Assembly (NCBI GenBank): GCA_947493945.1
Contig: CANLSR010000001.1
Span: 806,001 to 870,000 of the forward strand
Direction of reading: 5' to 3'
From: an uncultured bacterium
GTDB lineage: Bacteria; Bacteroidota; Rhodothermia; Rhodothermales; Rubricoccaceae
DNA length: 64,000 bases
Shown piece by piece: positions 1-8,929 of this stretch (position 1 is the stretch's first letter; each line of letters starts with the position of its first letter). Below the pieces are notes generated by a model that did no database searches, was not told the DNA's origin, and saw nothing but the letters and a program-made list of their open reading frames with translations. The position numbers and the translations under genes were made by a program.

Positions 1-329
1 CGGCCGGCGTCGGGTGGGCCGTGCTCTCGGGCGCCGTCACGTCCGGGCTGGGCTACGTCGCATGGTACGCCGTGCTGCCGTCGCTGCGGGCGGCGTCCGC
101 GGCGACGGTCCAACTGTCCGTCCCGGTGCTGGCCGCGCTGGGCGGCGTGGTGCTGTTGGGCGAGCCAGTGACGGCCCGGCTGACGCTTGCCTCCGCCGTG
201 ACGCTGGGCGGCATTGCGCTCGTGGTCCGGTCACGGAGCCGTCAGGTCGCGCGGGCGGACTCCGCCACCCCGTCAGCGGCATTGCCAGCTAGCGCGGCGG
301 CAAACCGCTCGGCCGAGCCCGGTCCGTAG
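1..329 (+). CDS. EamA-family (drug/metabolite) transporter, C-terminal part
   Basis: Only the last ~108 codons are present; the frame is open to the left edge. The residues show three hydrophobic stretches, including SGLGYVAWYAVLPSLRAASA and QLSVPVLAALGGVVLLGEP, which is the pattern of the second EamA repeat of 10-TM DMT permeases (inner membrane exporters of metabolites or drugs). After the last helix the protein runs on in an unusual ~28-residue Ala/Ser-rich tail that overlaps the 3' end of the convergent ATP-grasp gene by 88 bp, as if the original stop was lost. Substrate cannot be told. Confidence 0.8.
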   Translation, partial: AGVGWAVLSGAVTSGLGYVAWYAVLPSLRAASAATVQLSVPVLAALGGVVLLGEPVTARLTLASAVTLGGIALVVRSRSRQVARADSATPSAALPASAAANRSAEPGP

Positions 330-1132
330 GGGAAGTACAGGGACGGCTCGATCAGCTCCAGCTCGATGATCGCCAGCGACCCGTCGGCCAGGCGGACGGC
401 GTCGACGCGGGCGTAGAGCAGCGGCTCAGACCAGGGCACGGCAGCGAGCGCGGCCTGGGTGATCGCCAGCAGGTCGTCACTCGGCGACACGGTTTGGATG
501 CGCCCGCCGTGCTCTTCCTGGACTCTGAAGTCGCCCGCCGCTGGTGTCTTGAGGATGGCGTGGCTCACCTCACCTCCGAACGCGAACACCGACCACTCCC
601 CTTCCTCCACCACCGACCGCAGGAACGGCTGGACCATCGACGGCCGCTCGGCCAGCGTCGACAGCGCCTCCGCCCACTCGGCGGGATCATCCGCGAGTCG
701 GAAGGTGCCGTCGGCGTTGGCGCTCACCTGGGGCTTGGCCACCACCTCGCCCCCCCCCCACTGGCGGACCGCGTCGGCCAGCAGGTCCGGCGTGAGGGCG
801 TCCGCCCAGAGCGTCGGGACGATGGAGACGCCGGCGGCCTCCAGGTCGCGGAGGTAGCTCTTCTCGACGTTCCACCGCATCACCGCCAGCGGGTTCTCCA
901 GCCGCGTCTGGCGGTCGATCTCGGCGAGCACGTCGAAAAACGCGGCCGGCGCGTCCTGGTAGTCCCACGGCGACCGCACCACGACCGCGTCCCAGCGGCT
1001 CCAGTCCGCGCCGCTCCGCCACGGCACCTCGGCCACGGTCCAGCCCAGCGCCGCCAGCGGGGCGACGGCGTCGCGGTCGTAGACCACGAAGTCGTCGGCG
1101 TGGTCCATCGTCAGGAAGGCGCAGGCGGGCAT
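242..1132 (-). CDS. ATP-grasp domain protein (RimK/glutathione-synthetase-like)
   Basis: A 296-residue soluble protein. The ATP-grasp core is visible: a lysine segment (EVVAKPQVSANADG), a VQPFLRSVVEEGEWSVFAF strand pair and a C-terminal metal-binding run ending IIELELIEPSLYF. Members of this family ligate an amine to a carboxylate through an acyl-phosphate; the substrates here are unknown. ATG at 1132 is preceded by TAGGTTCA (1152-1159) with a 19-nt leader, matching other promoters in the window. It stands alone, downstream of the dcw cluster terminator, and its 3' end overlaps the convergent EamA gene. Confidence 0.8.
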   Translation of the reverse strand: MPACAFLTMDHADDFVVYDRDAVAPLAALGWTVAEVPWRSGADWSRWDAVVVRSPWDYQDAPAAFFDVLAEIDRQTRLENPLAVMRWNVEKSYLRDLEAAGVSIVPTLWADALTPDLLADAVRQWGGGEVVAKPQVSANADGTFRLADDPAEWAEALSTLAERPSMVQPFLRSVVEEGEWSVFAFGGEVSHAILKTPAAGDFRVQEEHGGRIQTVSPSDDLLAITQAALAAVPWSEPLLYARVDAVRLADGSLAIIELELIEPSLYFPYGPGSAERFAAALAGNAADGVAESARAT

Positions 1133-1151
1133 GGGTACGGGGCGGAGCGGC

Positions 1152-1159
1152 TGAACCTA
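1152..1159 (-). promoter_or_regulatory. -7-like promoter element for the ATP-grasp gene
   Basis: Reads TAGGTTCA on the minus strand, 19 nt before the ATG. It fits the TAnnTTyG family seen in front of several other genes of the window; the -33 element is not obvious. Confidence 0.35.
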
Positions 1160-1220
1160 GCGCCGGGACACGCCTGCGCCCCGGCCGAGGAGGACCGCCA
1201 GCCCGCCGCCCAGACACAAG

Positions 1221-1254
1221 GAGGCCCTGCCGGGCGGAGAACCGGCAGGGCCTC
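1221..1254 (-). terminator. Stem-loop terminator after ftsZ
   Basis: A perfect 13-bp stem (1221-1233 pairs with 1242-1254, GAGGCCCTGCCGG) with an 8-nt loop, lying ~100 bp beyond the ftsZ stop and before the ATP-grasp gene. There is only a weak U-tract (CTTGTGT). It most likely ends the dcw transcript. Confidence 0.7.
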
Positions 1255-1357
1255 AGGACAACCCTGGCGAAGTTGTCCGGGGGGATCGTCTCGCCCCACG
1301 CCCGAGGGTACGCCCGGGGGTGTGACACAAGTGAGGCACCGCGTGCCCGCCCCAGGT

Positions 1358-2641
1358 TTAGTCCATCATCCGGCGCAGGAACGCCGGCACGTCGGTGTCC
1401 TCCTTGTTGATCCGCTCGCGGCGCGGCACGTCCGCGTTGGGCAGCGGGCGGACGTTGGCCGGGCGGGAGCCGGGCGCCCGCCCGGTCTCCTCGTCGACGT
1501 CGCGCTCGCGGACCTCGTCCTCGTAGGAGGTGTGGGCGCGGCGCTCGTAGGCGGGGATGTCCAGGTTCTTCAGGTTGTCCTCGCCCTTGTAGCGCGGCGC
1601 CCCGGAGCCCGAGCCCAGGACCACGCTGGGCCGACGGGCCGGCGCCTCCTCGGCCTGCTCGCGCGCCGCCTGGTCGAAGCCGGTCGCGATCACCGTCACG
1701 CGCAGCGAGTCGCCCAGCGACTCGTCGATGACGGTGCCGAAGATGACCTCGGCCTCGTCGCCGGCCTCCGACTGGATCACCTGAGTCGCCTGCGTCGCCT
1801 CCCGGATCCCGAGGTCCACGCCGGCCGTGATGTTGACGAGCACGTTGCGGGCGCCCGCGATCGAGATGCCGTCCAAGAGCGGCGACGAGATGGCCTCGTT
1901 GGCCGCGCGCTCCGCCCGGCGCTCGCCCGTCGCGATCGCCGACGACATCAGGGCCGTGCCGCCGTCCATCATCGTCGTGCGGACGTCGGCGAAGTCGAGG
2001 TTGATGAGGCCGTGGACCGTGATCAGCTCCGAGATGCCTCGGGTCGCGTTGTAGAGCACGTCGTCGGCCATCTCGAAGGCCTCCACGACCGTCGTGTTCT
2101 CGTCCGCCACGTCGAGCAGGCGCTCGTTGGGGATGATGATCAGCGTGTCGACGACCTCGCGCAGCTGCTGGATGCCCTGCTCGGCCATCTTGGCGCGCTT
2201 GCGGCCCTCGGCCACAAACGGCTTGGTGACCACGGCCACGGTCAGGATCCCCATCTTCTTGGCCATCGCGGCCACGACGGGCGCCGCGCCGGTCCCGGTC
2301 CCGCCGCCCATGCCGGCGGCGACGAACACCATGTCGGCGCCGTCCAAGGCCGCCTCGATCTCGCGCTGGCTCTCCTGCGCCGCCGAGGCGCCCACCGACG
2401 GCCGGGCGCCGGCGCCCAGGCCCTTGGTCAGCTCGCGGCCGACCTGGATCTTGGCGGGCGACTGGTTGGCTTGGAGCGCCTGAGAGTCGGTGTTGATGGC
2501 CACGAACTCGACGCCGTGGATGCCCTTGATGAGCATGTTGTTGACGGCGTTTCCGCCGCCGCCGCCGACGCCGACCACACGAATCAGTGCGGTGTCTTGC
2601 GCGTCGTCGTCGAAGCTAAATCGGGTGGAGAAGTCTTCCAT
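1358..2641 (-). CDS. ftsZ: Cell division GTPase FtsZ
   Basis: A 427-residue tubulin homologue that polymerises into the Z ring at mid-cell. The nucleotide-binding GGGGGNAVNNM loop (residues 26-36) and the tubulin signature GGGTGTG (112-118) are intact. The C-terminus ends VPAFLRRMMD, the conserved peptide that binds FtsA and other anchors, after a charged linker. The start is the ATG at 2641 (MEDFSTRF), which has GGGGGA about 7 nt upstream; a longer in-frame reading to 2716 lacks family similarity. It is the last gene of the dcw cluster, 105 bp after ftsA, and is followed by a strong stem-loop. Confidence 0.98.
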   Translation of the reverse strand: MEDFSTRFSFDDDAQDTALIRVVGVGGGGGNAVNNMLIKGIHGVEFVAINTDSQALQANQSPAKIQVGRELTKGLGAGARPSVGASAAQESQREIEAALDGADMVFVAAGMGGGTGTGAAPVVAAMAKKMGILTVAVVTKPFVAEGRKRAKMAEQGIQQLREVVDTLIIIPNERLLDVADENTTVVEAFEMADDVLYNATRGISELITVHGLINLDFADVRTTMMDGGTALMSSAIATGERRAERAANEAISSPLLDGISIAGARNVLVNITAGVDLGIREATQATQVIQSEAGDEAEVIFGTVIDESLGDSLRVTVIATGFDQAAREQAEEAPARRPSVVLGSGSGAPRYKGEDNLKNLDIPAYERRAHTSYEDEVRERDVDEETGRAPGSRPANVRPLPNADVPRRERINKEDTDVPAFLRRMMD

Positions 2642-2746
2642 TGGTTGTCCCCCAGAGGGTTGAGTGTTTCGCCAGGTGTGCAGGGTGGCGAGACAACCGG
2701 AAGATACCGGCTCCACTGTCTCGCCCGTGATTTTGTCTACGGTCGT

Positions 2747-4066
2747 CTACAGTTCATCGAACCAGCTGCGCATGCGGCTGGCGATGCGGTTGACCAGGCC
2801 GTCGGGGTCGGAGTCGTAGCCGTCCCCGGTGCTTTCTGTGAGCTCGAACGTGTCCTCGGACGTACGCTCCGGCTCGGCCGCCAGCAGCGACGTGCCGCCG
2901 TCGGCGCCGGTTTTGAGGCCGTGGAGCACCAGACCGACGCCGGTGGCGTACTTCGGATCATCCACCTCCTCCACCAGCCCGCCGTCCAGGCCCAGCGGCC
3001 GGCCGACGCGCGCTTCCAGGCCCAGGATCTCGGCCGCCAGCTCGGCGGTGCCGGGGATCAGCGCGCCGCCGCCGGTGAGCACCACGCCCGCCGACAGGTG
3101 GCGGCCGTAGCCGGACCGCTTGATCTCGATGGCCACGATCTCCAGGATCTCCTCCAGCCGGGGCTGGATGATCTGGGCCAGCGTCGACTGGCCGATGGCC
3201 TTGTCCGGGCGTCCCCCAATGCCCGGGATCTGGATCTCGGTGTCCTCGGTGACCATGTCGACGAGGGCCACGCCGTACTCGTGCTTGAGGCGCTCGGCCT
3301 GGTCGTGCAGGATTCCGAGCCCCTTGCGCAGGTCGTCGGTGACCTTGTTGCCGGCGACGGCCACGACGGCCGTGTGGCGGATGGTCTTGTCCTCGAAGAT
3401 GGCGATGTCGGTCGTGCCGCCGCCGATGTCGACGAGGACCACGCCCACCTCGCGCTCGTCGGCGTGGAGCACGGCCAGGCTGGACGCGAGCGGCTCGAGC
3501 ACGATGTCGTCGACGGCGTAGCCGGCCTTCTCGATGCAGCGGTAGATGTTCTTCGCCGCCGACACCAAGCCCGTGATGATGTGGACGTTGGCCTCCAGCC
3601 GCACGCCCGACATCCCGATGGGGTCGGCCACGCCGTCCTGGCCGTCGACGATAAACTCCTGGGGCAGCACGTGCAGGATCTCGCGGTCGGCCGGCATGGC
3701 CACGTGCTTGGTGTCCTCCAAGAGCCGCTGGACGTCGTCGCGGTCGATCTCGCCGCCGGTGACCGTGATCACGCCGCGGCTCTGGAACGACTGGATGTGG
3801 TCGCCGGCGATGCCGACGACGACGGACCGGGTCTCGATGCCGGCGGCGCGCTCGGCCTCGCCGATGGCCTTCTGGACGGCCTCGACGGTCTTGTCGATGT
3901 TGACGACGACGCCGCGGTTGAGCCCGTCCGACGGCGCCACGCCGACGCCGCGGACGTGGATCCGCCCGACGTCGTCGCCGCTGGCCACGACGGCGCAGAT
4001 CTTCGTGGTGCCGATGTCGACGCCGACGACGACGCGCTCTCCGGAGGAATGGGTCTGGGTTCTCAT
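2747..4066 (-). CDS. ftsA: Cell division protein FtsA
   Basis: A 439-residue actin-fold ATPase that anchors FtsZ to the membrane. The phosphate-1 motif VGVDIGTTKICAVV is at residues 14-27, the phosphate-2 motif VVLVDIGGGTTDIAIF lies mid-protein, and an SHS2/1C subdomain region lies between them. The last 17 residues (LVNRIASRMRSWFDEL) form the expected amphipathic membrane-targeting helix. It sits between ftsQ and ftsZ in the standard dcw order, with a ~100-bp spacer to ftsQ. Confidence 0.97.
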   Translation of the reverse strand: MRTQTHSSGERVVVGVDIGTTKICAVVASGDDVGRIHVRGVGVAPSDGLNRGVVVNIDKTVEAVQKAIGEAERAAGIETRSVVVGIAGDHIQSFQSRGVITVTGGEIDRDDVQRLLEDTKHVAMPADREILHVLPQEFIVDGQDGVADPIGMSGVRLEANVHIITGLVSAAKNIYRCIEKAGYAVDDIVLEPLASSLAVLHADEREVGVVLVDIGGGTTDIAIFEDKTIRHTAVVAVAGNKVTDDLRKGLGILHDQAERLKHEYGVALVDMVTEDTEIQIPGIGGRPDKAIGQSTLAQIIQPRLEEILEIVAIEIKRSGYGRHLSAGVVLTGGGALIPGTAELAAEILGLEARVGRPLGLDGGLVEEVDDPKYATGVGLVLHGLKTGADGGTSLLAAEPERTSEDTFELTESTGDGYDSDPDGLVNRIASRMRSWFDEL

Positions 4067-4166
4067 GAGTTTAGGGGTCAGGGATTAGAGGGTCGGGGTC
4101 GCGGACGGCCGGCTGGCGGATCGGCTCGTCGGGTGGTTCGGCAGAGGTGGAGCGGCGGGCCGGTCA

Positions 4167-5018
4167 TCACGTGGAGGCAGAGGCGGCCGGCGGAGCGTCC
4201 CCGCCCCCCCCGCGGGCGGTGGAGTCGGCGGCGGGTGGCTCGCCTTCGCGGGTCACCACCTGGCCGTCGAACCGGAGGTCCACCACCTCGAACGGCGTCT
4301 CGGGGCGGGGCAGGACCGACTGGTCCCAGAAGGCCCGGAGCGCACGCAGCTGGCGGGCCTGGTCGCGCTGGCCCAGGCGGACCTGGACGGAGCCGTGGCC
4401 GCCGGCCGGCGTGGTCCAGACGGTGACCTGCCGGCCCCAGTCGACCTCGGACACCAGCGCCAGCTCGGCGGGGTCGGCCGTGGCCAGGGCGGCGAGTAGC
4501 GACCGGAGGCCGGCGCTCTCGACCGGCTGCACGGCGTGGTAGGGCGGCGCGTCGTGCATCACCGGCACGTCGTACAACGCCGGCGTGGCGCCGCTGGCGG
4601 GCATGGCAAACCCCTCGGCATCTAGGAAATGGCTGGGGCGGCCGTTGCCGTCGAGGACCAGCACGACCGGCCGGCGCTCCTCGACGGCGATCCGCAGCGT
4701 CCCGTTGGGCATCCGGCGGGCCGACGCGGCCTCGACCCACGGGTGCCGCTGGGCGCGGTCGGCGATCAGGGCCGGGCTGAGCGAGAACAGCGCGACCGAG
4801 TCGGGCGTGACGTTGGCCAGCGCCGCCACCTCGTCGGCCGGGGCGTGGACGGCGCCGACCACGGCGACCCGCTCCAGCGGCAGCGTCCGCTGCCACGTCC
4901 AGGCGGCGGCCAGCGCGAGCGCCAGTACGACGAGCCCGGCGCGGCGCGCCAGCCGCTCGCGGCGCGCGCGCCGCTCGGCCTGCGTCCTCTTGTTGGGGGT
5001 GTTTTTAGATGTCGCCAT
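4167..5018 (-). CDS. ftsQ: Cell division protein FtsQ/DivIB
   Basis: A bitopic division protein of about 283 residues. A short basic N-terminus (KRTQAERRARRERLARR) is followed by one membrane helix (AGLVVLALALAAAWTW) and a POTRA-like domain starting near LERVAVVGAVHAPADEVAAL, ending in an FDGQVVTREGE beta strand. It links FtsA/FtsZ to the periplasmic FtsL-FtsB complex. The ATG at 5018 overlaps the murC stop (TGATG); a GTG one codon upstream is equally possible. The C-terminal tail after residue 265 is low-complexity Ala/Gly/Pro. Confidence 0.9.
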   Translation of the reverse strand: MATSKNTPNKRTQAERRARRERLARRAGLVVLALALAAAWTWQRTLPLERVAVVGAVHAPADEVAALANVTPDSVALFSLSPALIADRAQRHPWVEAASARRMPNGTLRIAVEERRPVVLVLDGNGRPSHFLDAEGFAMPASGATPALYDVPVMHDAPPYHAVQPVESAGLRSLLAALATADPAELALVSEVDWGRQVTVWTTPAGGHGSVQVRLGQRDQARQLRALRAFWDQSVLPRPETPFEVVDLRFDGQVVTREGEPPAADSTARGGGGDAPPAASAST

Positions 5019-6454
5019 CACTCGGCCTCAGAGGTGAGCGAGTCCAGGAACGCCTCGCCCATGCGCCACACGTCGCCCGCGCCCATGGTCAGGACCAGGT
5101 CGCCGGGCTCGACCAGGCCGCCGAGGTAGGTCGGCAGGTCGGCCTTGTCGGCGACGTAGTGGACGTCGCGGTGGCCGAACTGGCGGGCCTGGTCGGCGAC
5201 GAGCTGGCCCGAGACGCCGGCGATGGGCTCCTCCCGAGCGGGGAACACGTCGGTCAGGACCAGCACGTCGGCGTCGTAGAAGGCGCGCGCGAACTCGTCG
5301 GCCAGGTCCCGGGTGCGTGTAAAGAGGTGGGGCTGGAAGACGGCCACGATGCGGCGGTCGGCCCAGCCGCGCGCCGCGGCGGTCAGCGTGGCCTCCACCT
5401 CGGTCGGGTGGTGGGCGTAGTCGTCCACGACGAGCACCGTCCCCGCGTCGCCGTCGCGCGTGAGCGGGGCCTCGCCCTTGACCTGGAAGCGCCGCTCGAC
5501 GCCCTGGTACTGGGCCAGGCCTTGGGCGATGGTCGCGAAGTCGACGCCCAGCTCCAGCCCGACGGCCACGGCCGCCAGCGCGTTGCGGACGTTGTGCAGG
5601 CCCGGCGCGCGCAGCGTCACCGCGCCCAGCCGCTCGGTCCCCTCGAACACGTCGAACCGGGTCTCGGCCTCCACCTGCTCGATGGTCTCGGCGCGCAGCG
5701 ACGCCTGGCGAGACGTCCCGTAGGTCCGGATCGGGCGGTGGATGCGGCCCAGGACCGAGCGCACGTTCTCGTCGTCCAGGCACAGGATGGCGGCGCCGAA
5801 GAACGGGACCGAGTTGGCGAACTCGACGAACGCGTCCTTGATGTCGTCGAGGTCGCGGTAGATGTCGAGGTGGTCGGCCTCGATGTTGGTGACGACGGCC
5901 ACGATGGGCGACAGCTTCAGGAACGTCCGGTCGTACTCGTCGGCCTCGACCACGATGATCTCGCCGCCGCCGGCGACGGCGTTGGAGCCGAACACGGCCA
6001 CCTTGCCGCCCACGATGATGGTCGGGTCCAGGCCGGCGTGCTGGGCCACCAGGCCCGTCATGGTCGTCGTGGTCGTCTTGCCGTGCGTGCCGGCGATGCC
6101 CACGCCGCGCTTGGCGCGCATCAGCTCGCCGAGCATCTCGGACCGCTTGATGATCGGGATCAGCCGCCGCAGCGCCTCGGCCGTCTCGGGGTTGTCCTCG
6201 GGCGTCCGGACGGCCGACGAGTAGACGACGACGTCGGCGTCCTGGACGTGCTCGGCGGCGTGGCCCTCGTGGATCACGGCGCCCAGCTCCGCCAGCCGGT
6301 CCGTGACGTCGCTCGTGCGCAGGTCGGAGCCCGAGAGCTGGAACCCGCGCCGGAGCAGCACCTCGGCGATCGACGACATCCCGATGCCCCCGATCCCCAC
6401 CATGTGGATCCGGCGGACGGTGCCCATCTCCCCCATCTTCTGGACCTCGCTCAT
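5018..6454 (-). CDS. murC: UDP-N-acetylmuramate--L-alanine ligase MurC
   Basis: A 478-residue cytoplasmic Mur ligase adding L-Ala to UDP-MurNAc. The N-terminal Rossmann loop reads MVGIGGIGMSSIAEVLLRRG, the ATP loop GTHGKTTTTTM is central, EADEYDRTFLKLSP carries the metal-binding acid, and VVDDYAHHPTEVEATL marks the start of the C-terminal domain. ATG at 6454 (MSEVQKMGEMG) overlaps the murG stop in an ATGA, and the stop overlaps the ftsQ start, so all three are translationally coupled. Confidence 0.97.
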   Translation of the reverse strand: MSEVQKMGEMGTVRRIHMVGIGGIGMSSIAEVLLRRGFQLSGSDLRTSDVTDRLAELGAVIHEGHAAEHVQDADVVVYSSAVRTPEDNPETAEALRRLIPIIKRSEMLGELMRAKRGVGIAGTHGKTTTTTMTGLVAQHAGLDPTIIVGGKVAVFGSNAVAGGGEIIVVEADEYDRTFLKLSPIVAVVTNIEADHLDIYRDLDDIKDAFVEFANSVPFFGAAILCLDDENVRSVLGRIHRPIRTYGTSRQASLRAETIEQVEAETRFDVFEGTERLGAVTLRAPGLHNVRNALAAVAVGLELGVDFATIAQGLAQYQGVERRFQVKGEAPLTRDGDAGTVLVVDDYAHHPTEVEATLTAAARGWADRRIVAVFQPHLFTRTRDLADEFARAFYDADVLVLTDVFPAREEPIAGVSGQLVADQARQFGHRDVHYVADKADLPTYLGGLVEPGDLVLTMGAGDVWRMGEAFLDSLTSEAE

Positions 6455-7605
6455 CGGGCACCTCGGGAGTCGGCCAGCGCCAGGACGGCACTCGCGATGG
6501 CGTCGGCGGCGTCGGGCCGGGCGATGTCGAGCGCGTCGTCGGCCATCCGCTGGCGGGCCGCGTCGTCGTGGAGCAGCGGGAGCACGGCGGCGTCGAAGCG
6601 GGCGTCGAGGTCGGCCTCGGGCAAGAGCACCGCCGCGCCGGCGTCGGCCAGGGCCGTCGCGTTTTTGGTCTGGTGGTCGGCGGTGACGTTGGGGCTGGGC
6701 ACCAGGACGGCCGGCGTGCCGGTGACGGTCAGCTCGGAGCAGGTGATGGCGCCGGCCCGGCACAGCGCGAGGTCGGCGGCGGCGTAGGCCAGGTCCATCC
6801 GATCGAGGTAGGGCACCAGCCTTAGGCGGTCGTGGGCCGGCACGGCGTGCCGGAGCGTGTCGTAGTAGCGCTTGCCGGCGGCCCAGATCACGAACGACCG
6901 CGGGTCGGCGAGCACGGCGTCGAGGTGGAGCTTGAGGGCGCCGTTGATCGGCCCGGCGCCGAGCGACCCGCCCATCGCCAGGAGCACCCTAGCGCTCGGC
7001 GGGACGTCCCAGTGGGCGCGCGCCTGGGCGGGGTCTGCGTCGACCAGGTCCTGGCGGACCGGGTTGCCGGCGACCACCGTCGTCGCGTCGGGGAAGTAGG
7101 GCGCGGCGGCCTCAAACGCCAGGAACACGGTGTCGGCCCGCGACGACAGCAGCTTGTTGGTCGCCCCGGCGTAGGCGTTCTGCTCCTGGAGCACCAGGGC
7201 CCGCCCGCGCAGCGACGCCGCCAGCCCGACCGGGCCGGACGCGTAGCCGCCCGTCCCGACCACGACGTCGGGGTCGAAGGCGCCCACCAGCCGCCAGCTG
7301 TCCCACATCCCCTTGGCCAGCTTAAACGGGAACGCCGCGTTCCGCGAGAGCGCCGAGGCGCTCAGCCCGCGCTGGAAGCCCGAGACCGTCACGGCCTGGA
7401 TGGCGTAGCCGGCCTTGGGCACGGCCTCCCACTCCATCCGGTCGCGCGTGCCGGCAAACGAGATCGCCGCCCCGGGCCGCTGGCGGCGGACGGCGTCGGC
7501 GATGGCGATGGCCGGGTAGACGTGGCCGCCCGTCCCGCCGCACGCGAACAGCACGCGCGGCGTCCCGAGGGGCGCGGAGGCGGAGTCGGCGGAGAAGGTG
7601 GGCAT
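6451..7605 (-). CDS. murG: UDP-GlcNAc:lipid I N-acetylglucosaminyltransferase MurG
   Basis: A 384-residue GT28 enzyme at the inner face of the membrane that makes lipid II. The glycine-rich loops FACGGTGGHVYPAIA and GGSLGAGPINGAL are present, as is the donor-binding run CRAGAITCSELTVTGTPAVL followed by TADHQTKNA. The chosen ATG at 7605 begins MPTFSADSA, ~20 residues before the first loop. The gene lies 50 bp after ftsW and overlaps murC by 4 bp. Confidence 0.97.
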   Translation of the reverse strand: MPTFSADSASAPLGTPRVLFACGGTGGHVYPAIAIADAVRRQRPGAAISFAGTRDRMEWEAVPKAGYAIQAVTVSGFQRGLSASALSRNAAFPFKLAKGMWDSWRLVGAFDPDVVVGTGGYASGPVGLAASLRGRALVLQEQNAYAGATNKLLSSRADTVFLAFEAAAPYFPDATTVVAGNPVRQDLVDADPAQARAHWDVPPSARVLLAMGGSLGAGPINGALKLHLDAVLADPRSFVIWAAGKRYYDTLRHAVPAHDRLRLVPYLDRMDLAYAAADLALCRAGAITCSELTVTGTPAVLVPSPNVTADHQTKNATALADAGAAVLLPEADLDARFDAAVLPLLHDDAARQRMADDALDIARPDAADAIASAVLALADSRGAR

Positions 7606-7655
7606 GGTGTGGGTCGGGAGGTTGGGCGGAGACGCCACGGCGTGGCGCCTCCGGT

Positions 7656-8795
7656 CTAGGCGGAGGGCGAGGCGTAGCGCGACACGTTCAAGAGGATCCC
7701 GATCATGGCGCCCGTCGCCAGCATCGACGTGCCGCCGTAGCTGACGAACGGCATCGCCAGGCCGGTGACGGGCAAGAGCCCGCACGTGACCATGGCGTTG
7801 ACGAACCCGCCCAGCACCACGGCCGTGGTCATGCCTAGGGCCAGGAACAGGCCCAGCGGGTCGGGCGCGCCGCGCGCCACGCGCAGGAAGCCCCGGCCCA
7901 GGATCCAGACGAACACCATCAGGATCAGCAGCGCCCCGATCAGCCCGTACTCCTCGGCGACGATGGCCAGGATAAAGTCGTTGTAGGGCGCCGGCAGGAA
8001 GTCGCGCTGGACGCTCTTGCCCGGCCCGACGCCCGTCAGCCCGCCCATCGCGATGGCGATGCGGGCCTGGTCGGCCTGGTAGTTCTCGTCCTGGGCCGAG
8101 ATCTCGATGGACGCGTCGGCGGTGCCGAACATCTCGATCCCGGTCCACGCCTCCACACGGGCCGCCCGCTGCGGCGAGGTCGCGAGGAACCCGACCGCCA
8201 GCAGCAGGCCGGCCAGCGCCACGGCCGCCATGTGGAGCACGCGCACGCGCCCGACGAACAGCATCGCGCCCATCGTCACCGACAGCACGGCGGCCGTCGA
8301 CAGGTCCTCCATCCCGATCAGCAGCACCGTCGGCGCGATCCAGACCAGGAGCGGCACGAACCCGCGCTTGAGGTCGCCGATGTACTCCTGCTTTTTGGCC
8401 AGCAGCACGGCCACGTGCAGGACCAGCGCCACCTTGGCCAGGTCCGACGGCTGGAACGAGACCGGCCCCAGCTCCAGCCACCGTTGGGCCCCGTTCGTCA
8501 CCGCGCCCAGCACCTGGACGGCCACCAAGAGCGCCAGCGACCCGACCAGGGCCACCTTGGACCCGCGCGCCAGCCGCCGGTAGTCGACCAGCGAGAACAG
8601 CCCGGCCATGCCCAGCGCCAGCCCGATGCGGAGCAGGTGGCGGAACAGGAACCGCTCGGTGTCGCCGCCGGACTTGGTCTCGGCCAGGAACGACACCGCC
8701 GAGTACACCGCGAGCACGCCGGCCGCGCTGAGCGCGAGGACGGCCCAGATCACGGCGCGGTCGGCCTGGGGGCGGGGCGGGCTGGCGGTGGTCAT
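7656..8795 (-). CDS. ftsW: Peptidoglycan glycosyltransferase FtsW (SEDS family)
   Basis: A polytopic SEDS protein of about 379 residues and ~10 membrane helices that polymerises lipid II at the septum together with FtsI. Typical pieces are VDYRRLARG after the second helix, LSVTMGAMLFVGRVR, and the extracellular signature VGPGKSVQRDFLPAPYNDFILAIVAEE, here shortened to GVGPGKSVQRDF and PYNDFILAIVAEE. It ends LLNVSRYASPSA. The ATG at 8795 gives a normal length; in-frame ATGs at 8840/8846 would add a Pro/Gln-rich leader. It sits between murD and murG. Confidence 0.95.
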   Translation of the reverse strand: MTTASPPRPQADRAVIWAVLALSAAGVLAVYSAVSFLAETKSGGDTERFLFRHLLRIGLALGMAGLFSLVDYRRLARGSKVALVGSLALLVAVQVLGAVTNGAQRWLELGPVSFQPSDLAKVALVLHVAVLLAKKQEYIGDLKRGFVPLLVWIAPTVLLIGMEDLSTAAVLSVTMGAMLFVGRVRVLHMAAVALAGLLLAVGFLATSPQRAARVEAWTGIEMFGTADASIEISAQDENYQADQARIAIAMGGLTGVGPGKSVQRDFLPAPYNDFILAIVAEEYGLIGALLILMVFVWILGRGFLRVARGAPDPLGLFLALGMTTAVVLGGFVNAMVTCGLLPVTGLAMPFVSYGGTSMLATGAMIGILLNVSRYASPSA

Positions 8796-8929
8796 CGGGG
8801 GGGCGTTCGTCTGGGCTTGAGGAGGTCGGTAGGGACGCATTGCCATGCGCCCGTGTGGAGTCGGGGTCGGTCGGGACGCCCCGGGGGGCGTCTGCGCGGG
8901 GTGCCGGCGGCGGCCGCCAGCGGGGCGGG

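Noticed and set aside
494..4426. A plus-strand open frame of 1310 codons opposite ftsZ/ftsA, and similar very long frames at 13340-16087 and 53097-55517 (minus)
   Set aside because: They lie antisense to clearly conserved genes; their translations are Arg/Gly/Val/Asp-rich with no domain. They arise from the strong GC3 bias of the true genes.
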